Assembly: GCA_024235995.1 (NCBI GenBank) | Contig: JACKLI010000001.1 | Span: forward strand, 3,596,001 to 3,660,000 | Length of the DNA: 64,000 nt | DNA from: Burkholderiaceae bacterium | Lineage (GTDB): Bacteria > Pseudomonadota > Gammaproteobacteria > Burkholderiales > Burkholderiaceae_C | Direction: 5' to 3' | In this document: positions 9,405 through 21,353 of the stretch, in pieces | Layout: the number at the start of each line of letters is the position of its first letter | Position numbering within the stretch: the first letter of the stretch is position 1 | The notes under the pieces: generated by a model | The model's database searches: none | Seen by the model: the letters and a program-made list of their open reading frames with translations, nothing else | Told to the model about the DNA's origin: nothing | Program-made: the position numbers and the translations under genes

Positions 9405-10658
9405 TCACCCTCGGAATTCTTCCCACGCCCCGAACGCCCCGGCCGTCAGTGCAACGTCCGCGCTGGCAATATGCGCGCTGCGAGCCGTTTCCTTCCAGCC
9501 ATCGACCGCCGCGACGACCTCGTCCACAAGCCGCCGGGCTTGTCCGTCACCGAGCCCGTAGAAGGCTGCCGTAGCCAGCACGGTCTGTAGGCTGGGCCGG
9601 TTGTCGACATCGTCGATGTTCAGGACATGCTCCGCCTTGTCGATGTTCGGGTTGACATCAAACGCCGGTGCAAGGCGCCACCCCGTCTTGCCAAGCACGA
9701 AGCCGTGGTTGCGCAGGTGATCGTCGCGGTTGCCAACCGCGACGTTGAACGCCACGCGGCGAAACAGCTGCGCCAGATCCGCGCCTGCATGCTCCGCATC
9801 GCCCTGGGCCCGGATGAACTGGGCCAGTTCCAGGTAGCTCGTGCCTTCGCTCTGCGTCTTGCGCAGCAGCGTCATCGCCGAGGCATGGAAGCGCCTGGCA
9901 CCCTGCGCGCGATCGAACCTTTGCACGCAGAAGGTGTGGAAGCCGTTGCCCAGCTTGATCAGCCTTGCGGGCGGCACATCCAGGCCGGCTTTTTGAGCCA
10001 GTTGGTGAACGACATACTCCCAGGCGCCGGCGTCCCGGTCATCGTCGCGGGCGGGAAACTTGGCGATCCACAGCGAGCCGTCGGCTTCGGTGAAGTTGGC
10101 CTTCGGCCTTGCCCCGCCCAGCGAGGCACCCGGCGCGACGAGCACCGCCAGCCACCTACGCAGGGCATCGAGGTCGTCGATGCGCCGGTTGCTGAGCTGG
10201 TAGGCCACCGCTTCCAGTTCGCGCAAGGTCGTCACCGGCGGAGCCGCCATCTTGTCGTCGCCGAGGAAGGTTTCCGTGCCCGGCCGGCGAAAGCGCAACG
10301 CGCCCTGGCGGGTCTGGTCCTGCACCCCGATGAGGAAGTCCCAGGCGTAGAGCGTGCGGGGCGGCCGCTTCTCGTCCCTGGCTTGCAGCGCCTCGCGGCG
10401 CTTCATGAGCGTCTGGCCCCAGCGGTCAGGCGATGAGTCCAGGAAGATGCCGAAGTTGCCCAGCTCCGGCTTCGGAAAGAAGGGGTGCTCGTCCAGGGAG
10501 AGGTCAGGGTCCAGCGCGAAGGCGCGAGGGTCCTTGAGCCAGTCCCGTTCGTAGTGAAAGCGGATCTGGCCGCGGTCATGGGCCAGCGTGCAAACCTGGC
10601 GTGCAGGGCCAAGGTCGTCATCCAGCCAGACTTCCAGGGCGTTGTTCTGCCTGGTCAT
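9405..10658 (-). CDS. HipA-like serine/threonine kinase toxin
   Basis: Protein of 417 residues with the layout of HipA kinases. A glycine-rich segment SLGGARPKANF (179-189) corresponds to the ATP-binding/autophosphorylation loop. The catalytic motif is GNRDDHLRNHGF (309-320) and the metal-binding aspartate lies in APAFDVNP (D334). Known HipA toxins phosphorylate glutamyl-tRNA synthetase; the target here is unknown. The start codon overlaps the stop of the upstream HTH gene (ATGA), the usual antitoxin-toxin coupling. The reading frame ends 2 bp from the tRNA-Gly 3' end, which suggests insertion beside the tRNA, though no duplicated tRNA end was found. Confidence 0.88.
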   Translation of the reverse strand: MTRQNNALEVWLDDDLGPARQVCTLAHDRGQIRFHYERDWLKDPRAFALDPDLSLDEHPFFPKPELGNFGIFLDSSPDRWGQTLMKRREALQARDEKRPPRTLYAWDFLIGVQDQTRQGALRFRRPGTETFLGDDKMAAPPVTTLRELEAVAYQLSNRRIDDLDALRRWLAVLVAPGASLGGARPKANFTEADGSLWIAKFPARDDDRDAGAWEYVVHQLAQKAGLDVPPARLIKLGNGFHTFCVQRFDRAQGARRFHASAMTLLRKTQSEGTSYLELAQFIRAQGDAEHAGADLAQLFRRVAFNVAVGNRDDHLRNHGFVLGKTGWRLAPAFDVNPNIDKAEHVLNIDDVDNRPSLQTVLATAAFYGLGDGQARRLVDEVVAAVDGWKETARSAHIASADVALTAGAFGAWEEFRG

Positions 10659-11008
10659 GAGGACCCCTCGCGATTCCGAGCCAATGAAGGGGTGACCCTG
10701 CGGCGCCTGGCGCTGGGTGACGGCTCCAGCGCCAAGTCCTGCAGCTTGCGCCCGATCCGGTCGTCGGCCGCCAGCAGATCGAGATCGCCTTCGAGGCCCA
10801 GCACGGCCAGCACCCGGACATAGGCGCCCAACGTGGCACCAGGATCGCCCGCCTCGACCTTGTACACGGTGGTTCTGGAAACCCCCGCACGTTGCGCCAC
10901 CACCCTATTGCTCAGCTGGCGCCTCTTCCGAGCCAGACGCAGCCGTTCGCCCAGCCCGGAGAGCAGGCGCTGCTCCTGTGGAAAAACAAGGGGCGGCTTG
11001 CGTGGCAT
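10655..11008 (-). CDS. HipB-like XRE-family antitoxin/repressor
   Basis: A 117-residue helix-turn-helix protein. The central region LGERLRLARKRRQLSNRVVAQRAGVSRTTVYKVEAG is a typical XRE/Cro domain, with a basic C-terminal tail (SARRRRVTPSLARNREGSS). The ATG at 11008 was chosen; a TTG at 11026 would add six residues. It overlaps the HipA-like gene by 4 bp and reads first, as expected for an antitoxin that represses the operon. The AT-rich stretch upstream is the likely operator-promoter. Confidence 0.85.
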   Translation of the reverse strand: MPRKPPLVFPQEQRLLSGLGERLRLARKRRQLSNRVVAQRAGVSRTTVYKVEAGDPGATLGAYVRVLAVLGLEGDLDLLAADDRIGRKLQDLALEPSPSARRRRVTPSLARNREGSS

Positions 11009-11167
11009 GTTCGCTATTAAAGTCAAAAAATCAATTTTTTGTCCATTATAGATAAATATTTAGCGTCTGAATGGTCATTGTTCAGCCGACACGGAAGGGG
11101 TCCAAAATAGGGACCATTCCCGTTCTCCGAACAGGAAAAATTTTTACAAATCAATGGGTTGATCGGC
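11009..11167. promoter_or_regulatory. AT-rich divergent promoter region of hipBA-like operon and GNAT gene
   Basis: This gap is strikingly AT-rich against the rest of the window and separates two divergent genes. It holds TATAGATAAATATTTAG-like promoter material near 11048-11062. Two inverted repeats are visible: GAATGGTC at 11069-11076 against GACCATTC at 11112-11119, and GGTCC at 11099-11103 against GGACC at 11111-11115. They could be operators for the HTH protein, but this is inference. Confidence 0.5.
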
Positions 11168-11698
11168 ATGACACGACACCACCTCGTTGCGTGCTCGCAG
11201 CATCGGCACGCGCCGGCCATTCTGGACATCTTCAACGAGGCGATCCTGAATTCGACCGCGCTGTACGACTACCGGCCTCGTACCCCCGAGAGCATGGGAT
11301 CGTGGTTCGCGGCCAAGGTCGAGGGTGGCTTTCCGGTCATCGGCCTGGAGGACGAGGGCGGCGCGTTGCTGGCGTTCGGCAGCTACGGCACGTTTCGGGC
11401 CTGGCCGGCGTACAAGTACACGGTCGAGCACTCGGTGTACGTGCACCAGGACCATCGCGGCCGCGGACTGGGCCGCGAAATCATGCAGGCCCTGATCGCG
11501 GCGGCGCGCCAGCGCGACGTGCACGCCATGGTCGGGGGCATCGACGCAAGCAACGCCGGCAGCATCGCGCTGCACGAGCGCCTGGGCTTCCGGCATGTGG
11601 GCACCTTGCCGCAGGTGGGCTTCAAGTTCGGGCGCTGGCTCGATTTGGCGTTCTACCAGCTGCTGCTGGATGGGCCGCCGCACCCGGTGGACGGTTGA
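11168..11698 (+). CDS. GNAT-family N-acetyltransferase, phosphinothricin/methionine-sulfoximine type
   Basis: Cytosolic acetyltransferase of 176 residues. The acetyl-CoA loop is HQDHRGRGLGREIMQALI (the Q/RxxGxG/A signature), followed by GGIDASNAGSIALHERLGFRHVGTLPQVGFKFGRWLD, which is the classic C-terminus of phosphinothricin acetyltransferase-like proteins. Likely substrates are amino-acid analogues such as methionine sulfoximine. The ATG at 11168 is used because the alternative TTG at 11159 adds only three residues. It is divergent from the hipBA-like pair and may belong to the same acquired segment. Confidence 0.85.
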   Translation: MTRHHLVACSQHRHAPAILDIFNEAILNSTALYDYRPRTPESMGSWFAAKVEGGFPVIGLEDEGGALLAFGSYGTFRAWPAYKYTVEHSVYVHQDHRGRGLGREIMQALIAAARQRDVHAMVGGIDASNAGSIALHERLGFRHVGTLPQVGFKFGRWLDLAFYQLLLDGPPHPVDG

Positions 11699-11873
11699 GC
11701 CCACGTGTCAACCGGTCCGCCCCCCGAGCGGACGACACGCCGAACCTTTTGCCTGGATGTACCATGCATTCGACGCAGCCCCGCGGGCCGCGCCGGGCGG
11801 CGCCCAGTGGCGGCGCACCGGCAGGCACCGCGGAGGTCCACCTTTCGCTCGATTGACCAAGAAGGATGAAACC

Positions 11874-12458
11874 ATGAGCACCGATGCGAACCCATCCCCC
11901 CTGCTGCGCGACGCGCTGGAATTTGCCAAGGCCAACTGGTGGACGTTTTTGCTGGGTGGCGTGCTCTACGTCCTGTTCGGCGTGCTGGCGCTCGCGCGGC
12001 CGGCCAACGCGCTGCTCGCCCTGGCGATGGTGTTCGCCGCGTTCCTGCTGGTGGACGGGGTCTTCAGTGTCGTGCGCGCACTCGGCGCCAAGGGGGCCGA
12101 CGGCCGGTGGTGGGTGTTCTTCGGCGGCCTGCTCAGCATCGTGGTCGGGCTGTACGCGCTGCTCGGGCCGGTGACCTCGGTGCTGCTGTTCGTCTACGTG
12201 ATCGCCTTCCAGGCCATCGTGTTCGGCGTGACGGTCTTCATGTTCGGCGTCAACATCCGCAAGGCCGTCCGCGGCGAATGGGTGTTGTACGTGACCGGCG
12301 TGGTCTCGGTCCTGTTCGGCCTGCTGCTGGCATGGGCGCCGGGCATCGGCGGACTGAGCCTGTCCCTGATGGCGGGCGCCTGGTCGCTGGCGATCGGCAT
12401 TCTGCGCGTCATCTTTGCCTTCCGGGTGCGCCGCCTGGTGCGCAGCGCGACCCCCTGA
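11874..12458 (+). CDS. HdeD-family (DUF308) membrane protein
   Basis: Small integral membrane protein of 194 residues with about six hydrophobic helices arranged as repeated hairpins (for example FLLGGVLYVLFGVLALARP and WVLYVTGVVSVLFGLLLAWAP). Several helices carry the G-x-L-x-x-x-x-G-x-x-x-L pattern of HdeD/DUF308 proteins. HdeD in enterobacteria is linked to acid resistance; the role here is unknown. The GTG or ATG start of the next gene lies 6 or 21 bp downstream, suggesting co-transcription with the thioesterase. Confidence 0.82.
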   Translation: MSTDANPSPLLRDALEFAKANWWTFLLGGVLYVLFGVLALARPANALLALAMVFAAFLLVDGVFSVVRALGAKGADGRWWVFFGGLLSIVVGLYALLGPVTSVLLFVYVIAFQAIVFGVTVFMFGVNIRKAVRGEWVLYVTGVVSVLFGLLLAWAPGIGGLSLSLMAGAWSLAIGILRVIFAFRVRRLVRSATP

Positions 12459-12464
12459 GAAGCT

Positions 12465-13295
12465 GTGAACGAACCCCTCATGCCCGCCACCCCCGCTCTT
12501 CCCGACGCCGCCTACACCGCCCTCGCGGACGGCAGCTTTGCCTCCAGCGAACTCACCCGCGGCCCCTGGAACCACGGGCACCAGCATGCCGGCCCGCCGG
12601 TGGCGCTGGTGTGCCGCGCGGTCGAGCAGGTGGCGCGCGGGCATGGCCTGACGCACATTGCGCGGCTGACGGCCAACCTGCTGCGGCCGGTGCCGCTCGA
12701 CACCCTGAGCGTCGAGGTGGCGCAGGACTACGTGGGGCGCAACGCCGGCCATTTTTCGGCGCGCCTGCTGGCGCAGGGCAAGGAGGTCGGGCGCTTCACG
12801 CTGCTGGCCCAGCGCGAGCTGGACGTGGCGCTGCCCGCCGGCATGGCGGGGCATCCGCTGCCGCAGGCGCCCCGCCCGCCCGAGGCTTCGCCGGCGGCGC
12901 GGTTTCCGTTCGCCGGCAGGGTGACGGGCTACGCCGACCTGGTCGAGACGCGGCTGGCCGGCGGCGACTTCTGGCACGGGCCGTGCGCGGTGTGGTTCCG
13001 CATGCGCCATGCGCTGGTCGCGGGCGAAGCGCCCAGCCCCTGGCAGCGCGTGGCGGTGGCGGCCGATTCGGGCAACGGCATCAGCGCGGTGCTCGATTAC
13101 GAGCGCTACACCTTCGTCAACTCCGACCTCACGATCAACCTGCTGCGCCCGCCGGAAGGCGAGTGGATCTGCCTGGATGCGCGCACCGCCTGGGGCCCGC
13201 ACGGCGGCGGCCTGGCCCAGTCGGCGCTGTACGACGCGCAAGGCCTGGTCGGGCACGCGACGCAAAGCCTGGCGGTGCGCCTGCGCGAGCAATAA
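12465..13295 (+). CDS. Acyl-CoA thioesterase-like protein (TesB-like double hotdog)
   Basis: Protein of about 276 residues with two hotdog-like halves: the N-terminal half has GPWNHGHQHAGPPVALVCRAVEQVA and the C-terminal half ISAVLDYERYTFVNSDLTINLLRPPEGEWICLDARTAWGPHGGGLAQSALYDAQG. The closing pattern (WxxxxxGGGLAxSxLYDxxG) is typical of TesB-like thioesterase-family proteins. It probably hydrolyses an acyl-CoA; the chain length is unknown. The start is GTG at 12465 or ATG at 12480. It converges on the oxoprolinase gene with only 6 bp between stops and no visible terminator. Confidence 0.78.
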   Translation: MNEPLMPATPALPDAAYTALADGSFASSELTRGPWNHGHQHAGPPVALVCRAVEQVARGHGLTHIARLTANLLRPVPLDTLSVEVAQDYVGRNAGHFSARLLAQGKEVGRFTLLAQRELDVALPAGMAGHPLPQAPRPPEASPAARFPFAGRVTGYADLVETRLAGGDFWHGPCAVWFRMRHALVAGEAPSPWQRVAVAADSGNGISAVLDYERYTFVNSDLTINLLRPPEGEWICLDARTAWGPHGGGLAQSALYDAQGLVGHATQSLAVRLREQ

Positions 13296-13301
13296 GGCAC
13301 G

Positions 13302-17096
<3,795 letters not shown>

Positions 17097-17106
17097 CGGT
17101 TCTGGC

Positions 17107-17175
17107 ATCAAAATTTGAATAAAACAGGGCTCTGGCCCGCATCGGCCGTGCGCGGTCAGCTATCGTTTCAATAGT
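17107..17175 (-). repeat. 60-bp dispersed repeat, copy D
   Basis: Read on the minus strand it gives GAAACGATAGCTGACCGCGC, a loop, GCGGGCCAGAGCCCTG and a TTCAAATTTTGAT tail. It lies in the divergent gap between the oxoprolinase and dctP genes and supplies the alternative upstream start codon of the oxoprolinase. Confidence 0.65.
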
Positions 17176-17324
17176 TGTCCGCAGCCGGGGGCGCCGGTGG
17201 GCCCGATTATTGGCCGCGCGGCGTCCTGTCGCCGGCGCGTCCCGACTGGTGTTTTCACCGTTTTCGCCGGCAGCGGCGGGCACTATGCTCGCGGCACTTT
17301 TCAACCCGAATCCGAGGAGACCCC

Positions 17325-18311
17325 ATGAGCCTGACCCGCCGCACCGCCGCCACCGTGGCCGCGCTTTGCCTGGGCGCCCTGGCCCTGCCCGCCGGCGCCC
17401 AGACCAAGTGGGACCTGCCCAGCGCCTACCCGGCCAGCAACTTCCACACCGAGAACCTGGCGCAGTTCGCCAAGGACGTGGAGCAGGACACCGGCGGCAA
17501 GCTGAAAATCCAGGTGCACGACAACGCGGCGCTGTTCAAGGCGCCCGAGATCAAGCGCGCGGTGCAGGGCGGGCAGGCGCAGGCGGGCGAGATCCTGCTG
17601 GTCAACTTCCAGAACGAATGGCCGATGTGGGGCCTGGACGGCATCCCCTTCCTGGCCACCAGCTACGCCCAGGCCTACAAGCTGTACCAGGCCAGCAAGC
17701 CGGTGATCGAGAAGAAGCTGGGCGAGCAGGGCATGATGCTGCTGTACGCCGTGGCCTGGCCGCCGCAGGGCATCTACACCAAGAAGAAGATCGAGAGCGC
17801 GGCCGACCTCAAGGGCATCAAGTGGCGCGCCTACAGCCCGGCCACCGCTCGCATCGCCGAGCTGGTGGGCGCGCAGCCCGTCACCGTGCAGCAGGCCGAG
17901 CTGTCGCAGGCCATGGCCACCGGCGTGGTCGAGAGCTACATGAGCTCGGGCTCCACCGGCTACGACACCAAGACCTACGAGCACCTGAAGTTCTTTGCCG
18001 ACACCCAGGCCTGGCTGCCCAAGAACGCGGTCATCGCCAACAAGAAGGCGTTCGACGCGCTGGACAAGGCCACGCAGGCCGGCCTGCTGAAGGCCGCCGC
18101 CGAGGCCGAGAAGCGCGGCTGGGCCACCAGCGAGAAGAAAACCAACGAGTACCTGGACCTGCTGCGCAAGAACGGCATGACCGTGTACGCACCCTCGGCC
18201 CAGCTGCAGTCCGACATGCACAAGGTGGGCGAGACCATGCTCAAGGAATGGCTGGACAAGGCCGGCCCCGAGGGCAAGGCCGTGGTCGACGCCTATCGGG
18301 CGGGCAAGTAA
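17325..18311 (+). CDS. dctP: TRAP transporter substrate-binding protein, possibly pyroglutamate-type
   Basis: Periplasmic DctP-family receptor of 328 residues with a signal peptide (MSLTRRTAATVAALCLGALA, cleavage near AGAQ). The mature N-terminus TKWDLPSAYPASNFHTENLAQFA and the segment LKGIKWRAYSPATARIAEL with the conserved carboxylate-binding arginine fit the family. Two Bordetella pertussis DctP receptors, DctP6 and DctP7, are known to bind pyroglutamate. The divergent oxoprolinase gene makes that ligand plausible here, but this is inference from context. A GAGGAG ribosome-binding site precedes the ATG. The membrane subunits follow after a 179-bp gap. Confidence 0.87.
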   Translation: MSLTRRTAATVAALCLGALALPAGAQTKWDLPSAYPASNFHTENLAQFAKDVEQDTGGKLKIQVHDNAALFKAPEIKRAVQGGQAQAGEILLVNFQNEWPMWGLDGIPFLATSYAQAYKLYQASKPVIEKKLGEQGMMLLYAVAWPPQGIYTKKKIESAADLKGIKWRAYSPATARIAELVGAQPVTVQQAELSQAMATGVVESYMSSGSTGYDTKTYEHLKFFADTQAWLPKNAVIANKKAFDALDKATQAGLLKAAAEAEKRGWATSEKKTNEYLDLLRKNGMTVYAPSAQLQSDMHKVGETMLKEWLDKAGPEGKAVVDAYRAGK

Positions 18312-18324
18312 TACCGTTTCGCAT

Positions 18325-18425
18325 TCAAAGATGACGGAATGAAAAATGACTTCGCTGCGCGTCAATGACCAGCGCCATCGGTCATTTCGTCATGCCCGGC
18401 AATAGCCGGGCGGTCATTCCTGTCA
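18325..18425. repeat. Palindromic GTCATT-type extragenic repeat between dctP and dctQ
   Basis: The gap holds several GTCATT/AATGAC units and a stable hairpin, GCCCGGC at 18394-18400 and GCCGGGC at 18405-18411 with an AATA loop. GACGGAATGAAAAATGAC near 18332 pairs roughly with GTCATTTCGTCAT at 18381. There is no T-tract, so it is not a simple terminator. Its position inside a TRAP operon suggests it could stabilise the dctP message relative to dctQM, which is inference. Confidence 0.55.
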
Positions 18426-18490
18426 TTTCAGGCTCTCTCCAGGCCCGCCTCGAGGGAGCTTTTTGTTGAACCCCCACCCGGGAGCGCGCG

Positions 18491-19003
18491 ATGCGCCGAA
18501 GTCTTGATTTCCTGTACGACGCCGCGGCCTGGCTGGCCGCGCTGGCCATGATCGGGGTGCTGGCGATGGTGCTGGCCTCGGTGCTGGGCCGGCTGCTGCA
18601 CTTCAACCTGCCGGGCACCGACGCCTACGCCGGCTACTGCATGGCGGCGGCGGGCTTTCTGGCGCTGGCGCACACGCTCAAGAAGAACGAGCACATCCGG
18701 GTGTCGCTGGTCATCGGGCGGCTGACGGGCGGCGCGCGGCGCGGCCTGGAGATCTGGGCGCTGACGGCGGCGGTGTTCCTGGCCGGGCTGTTCGCCTGGT
18801 TCTCGATCCGGCTGGCCTGGCTCTCGCACGCCTACAACGACATGTCCACCGCCAACGACGCCACGCCGCTGTGGATTCCGCAGCTCACCATGGCCGTGGG
18901 CACCGTGGTGCTGTTCATCGCCTTCGTCGACGAATGGGTGCTGGAGCTGCGCGGCCTGCGCGCGCACGAGGCCGACAGCGAGGAGGCGCTGCACAATGAG
19001 TGA
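18491..19003 (+). CDS. dctQ: TRAP transporter small permease
   Basis: Four-helix inner-membrane subunit of 170 residues. It starts MRRSLDFLYDAAAWLAALAM and contains the typical LKKNEHIRVSLVIGRL segment after the second helix. It works with the large permease as the membrane part of the TRAP importer next to the oxoprolinase. The last 8 bp overlap the start of dctM, so translation is probably coupled. Confidence 0.87.
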   Translation: MRRSLDFLYDAAAWLAALAMIGVLAMVLASVLGRLLHFNLPGTDAYAGYCMAAAGFLALAHTLKKNEHIRVSLVIGRLTGGARRGLEIWALTAAVFLAGLFAWFSIRLAWLSHAYNDMSTANDATPLWIPQLTMAVGTVVLFIAFVDEWVLELRGLRAHEADSEEALHNE

Positions 19004-20291
19004 CTTCGCCATCACCACCCTGCTGATCGTCTCGCTGTTCGCCCTGCTGGGCAGCGGCGTGTGGATCGGCCTGACGCTGACCGGCGTGGCCTGGATCGGC
19101 ATGCAGCTGTTTTCGGCCCGCCCGGCGGGCGATGCCATGGCCGTGACCATCTGGGGTTCGTCCTCCAGCTGGACGCTCACCGCCCTGCCGCTGTTCATCT
19201 GGATGGGCGAGATCCTGTTTCGCACCAAGCTGTCGGAGAGCATGTTCCGCGGCCTGGCGCCCTGGGTCAACTGGCTGCCCGGGCGGCTGCTGCACACCAA
19301 CGTCATCGGCTGCGCCATCTTCGCCGCGGTGTCGGGCTCGTCGGCGGCCACCTGCGCCACCATCGGCAAGATGACCCTGCCCGAGCTGGGCAGCCGCGGC
19401 TACCCGCGCGACATCACCATCGGCTCGCTGGCCGGCGCCGGCACGCTGGGCCTGCTCATCCCGCCGTCGATCATCATGATCGTCTACGGCGTCACGGCCG
19501 ACGTGTCGATCGCCAAGCTGTTCATCGCCGGCGTGCTGCCGGGCGTCCTGCTGGCGGCGCTGTTCTCGGGCTACCTGATGGTGTGGGCCCTCATGCACCC
19601 GGGCCAGATCCCCGAGCCCGACCACCGCATGAGCCTGGGCGAGAAGCTGCACGAGTCGCGCCACCTGATCCCGGTGGTGCTGCTGATCGCGGCCGTGCTG
19701 GGCTCCATCTACACCGGCTTTGCCACCGCCACCGAGGCGGCGGCCGTCGGCGTGGTGGGCTCGCTGCTGCTGTCGCTGGTGCAGGGCAGCCTGTCGTGGG
19801 ACACCTTCAAGACCGCGCTGCTGGGCGCCACGCGCCTGTACTGCATGATCGCGCTGATCCTGGCCGGGGCGGCCTTCCTCACGCTGGCCATGGGCTACAT
19901 CGGCCTGCCGCGCCACCTGGCCGAATACATCGGCGGCCTGGGCCTGTCGCCCTTCATGCTGATCGTCGCGCTGGCCATCTTCTACATCATCCTGGGCTGC
20001 TTTCTGGACGGCATCTCGATGGTGGTGCTGACCATGGGCGTGATCCTGCCCACGGTGCAGGCCGCCGGGCTGGACCTGATCTGGTTCGGCATCTTCGTCG
20101 TCATCGTGGTCGAGATGGCGCAGATCACGCCGCCGGTGGGCTTCAACCTGTTCGTGCTGCAGGGCATGACCAAGCGCGACATCGCCTACATCGCCCGCGT
20201 CACGCTGCCCTTCTTCTTCCTGATGTGCGCCATGGTGCTGCTGCTGTGGTTCTTCCCGCAGATCGCCACCTGGATGCCGGGGCACATGTGA
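18996..20291 (+). CDS. dctM: TRAP transporter large permease
   Basis: Large membrane subunit of 431 residues with about twelve helices. Family landmarks are GEILFRTKLSESMFRGLAPW, GSSAATCATIGKMTLPELGSRGYP and AGTLGLLIPPSIIMIVYGV in the first half, and ITPPVGFNLFVLQGMT near the end. It uses a sodium gradient in studied relatives. It overlaps dctQ and is followed by a strong rho-independent terminator. Confidence 0.9.
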   Translation: MSDFAITTLLIVSLFALLGSGVWIGLTLTGVAWIGMQLFSARPAGDAMAVTIWGSSSSWTLTALPLFIWMGEILFRTKLSESMFRGLAPWVNWLPGRLLHTNVIGCAIFAAVSGSSAATCATIGKMTLPELGSRGYPRDITIGSLAGAGTLGLLIPPSIIMIVYGVTADVSIAKLFIAGVLPGVLLAALFSGYLMVWALMHPGQIPEPDHRMSLGEKLHESRHLIPVVLLIAAVLGSIYTGFATATEAAAVGVVGSLLLSLVQGSLSWDTFKTALLGATRLYCMIALILAGAAFLTLAMGYIGLPRHLAEYIGGLGLSPFMLIVALAIFYIILGCFLDGISMVVLTMGVILPTVQAAGLDLIWFGIFVVIVVEMAQITPPVGFNLFVLQGMTKRDIAYIARVTLPFFFLMCAMVLLLWFFPQIATWMPGHM

Positions 20292-20310
20292 GCCCACTAT
20301 GATGACGACC

Positions 20311-20340
20311 CGGCCCGCCACCGCGCGGGCCGTGTTTTTT
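20311..20340 (+). terminator. Rho-independent terminator after dctM
   Basis: CGGCCCGC and GCGGGCCG form a GC-rich stem around a short loop, followed by TGTTTTTT. It ends the TRAP operon; the rdgC GTG start lies only 14 bp after the T-tract, so rdgC must be transcribed from elsewhere or by read-through. Confidence 0.85.
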
Positions 20341-20353
20341 GGAAGTCTTCATC

Positions 20354-21349
20354 GTGTTCAAGAATCTGATGCTCTACCGCCTGGCGGGCGCCTGGCCCGC
20401 CTCGGCGGCCCAGCTCGAGGAAGCGCTGGCGCGCGAGCCCTTTGCCGAATGCGGCGCCACGCAGCAAAAGTCCTGCGGCTGGGTGCCGCCGCGCGGCCAA
20501 GAGCACGGCGCGCTGGTCGAGGCCGTGGACGGCCAATGGATCGCCCGCCTGGCCATCGAGACCAAGGCCGTGCCCGGCGAGGCGGTGCGCCGCAAGGTGC
20601 AGCAGGCCGTGGACCACATCGAGCAGACCAGCGGCCGCAAGCCGGGCAAGAAGGAGCTGCGCGACCTGCGCGACGACGCCCTGCTGGCGCTGCTGCCGCA
20701 GGCCTTCGCGCGGCGCACGCAGGTCACCGCCTGGATCAACCCGCAAACGCGCCTGCTGGCGCTGGACGCCGGCAGCCAGGGCAAGGCCGACGAGGTGATT
20801 GCCAGCCTGGTGCGCGTGGCCGGGCGCGACTTCACCATCGCGCTGCTGCAGACGCAGCAGTCGCCCCAGGCGGCCATGACAGCGTGGCTGGCCGCGCCCA
20901 GCCCCGACGAGTGGCCCGCCGGCCTGCACGTGGAGCGCGAGTGCGAGCTCAAGGGCAGCGGCGAGGAGCCGGCGGTGGTCAAGTTCAGCCGCCACGAGCT
21001 GGTGACCGACGAGGTGCGCCAGCACATCGCCGAGGGCAAGCTGCCGACGCGGCTGGCGCTCAGCTGGCAGGGCCGCGTGGGCTTTGCGCTGACGCAGGCG
21101 CTGCAGCTCAAGAAGATCGCTTTCCTCGAAGGCGTGTTCGAGGAAAAAACCAGCGCCTCGGCCGACGAGCGCTTCGACGCCGACGTGGCGCTGGCCACGG
21201 GCGAGCTGACGGGCCTGATCACCGACCTGGTGGCCGCCCTGGGCGGCGAGGCCGAGCCCGGCCAGCCCTCCGGCTTCACCGACGCGCCGGCGCCCGGCGA
21301 CCGCGCGCACGACGAGGCTGCGGCCAGCGCCGACGATCCGCCGTTTTGA
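20354..21349 (+). CDS. rdgC: Recombination-associated protein RdgC
   Basis: DNA-binding protein of 331 residues that forms a ring around duplex DNA and modulates RecA in studied bacteria. The N-terminus VFKNLMLYRLAGAWPASAA, the segment TQQKSCGWVPPRG and the acidic/Gly-rich end are characteristic. The GTG at 20354 was chosen because family members begin at the FKNL motif; GGAAG at 20341-20345 is a fitting ribosome-binding site. The stop is 4 bp before crcB, so the two are probably co-transcribed. Confidence 0.9.
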   Translation: MFKNLMLYRLAGAWPASAAQLEEALAREPFAECGATQQKSCGWVPPRGQEHGALVEAVDGQWIARLAIETKAVPGEAVRRKVQQAVDHIEQTSGRKPGKKELRDLRDDALLALLPQAFARRTQVTAWINPQTRLLALDAGSQGKADEVIASLVRVAGRDFTIALLQTQQSPQAAMTAWLAAPSPDEWPAGLHVERECELKGSGEEPAVVKFSRHELVTDEVRQHIAEGKLPTRLALSWQGRVGFALTQALQLKKIAFLEGVFEEKTSASADERFDADVALATGELTGLITDLVAALGGEAEPGQPSGFTDAPAPGDRAHDEAAASADDPPF

Positions 21350-21353
21350 ATAA

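Noticed and set aside
9404..11200. Attachment-site duplication of the tRNA-Gly 3' end
   Set aside because: No second copy of the T-arm/acceptor sequence was found downstream, and no integrase gene is present.
11622..13292. Minus-strand 556-codon open frame opposite the HdeD-like and thioesterase genes
   Set aside because: Arg/His/Gln-rich shadow of two clearly recognisable plus-strand genes.
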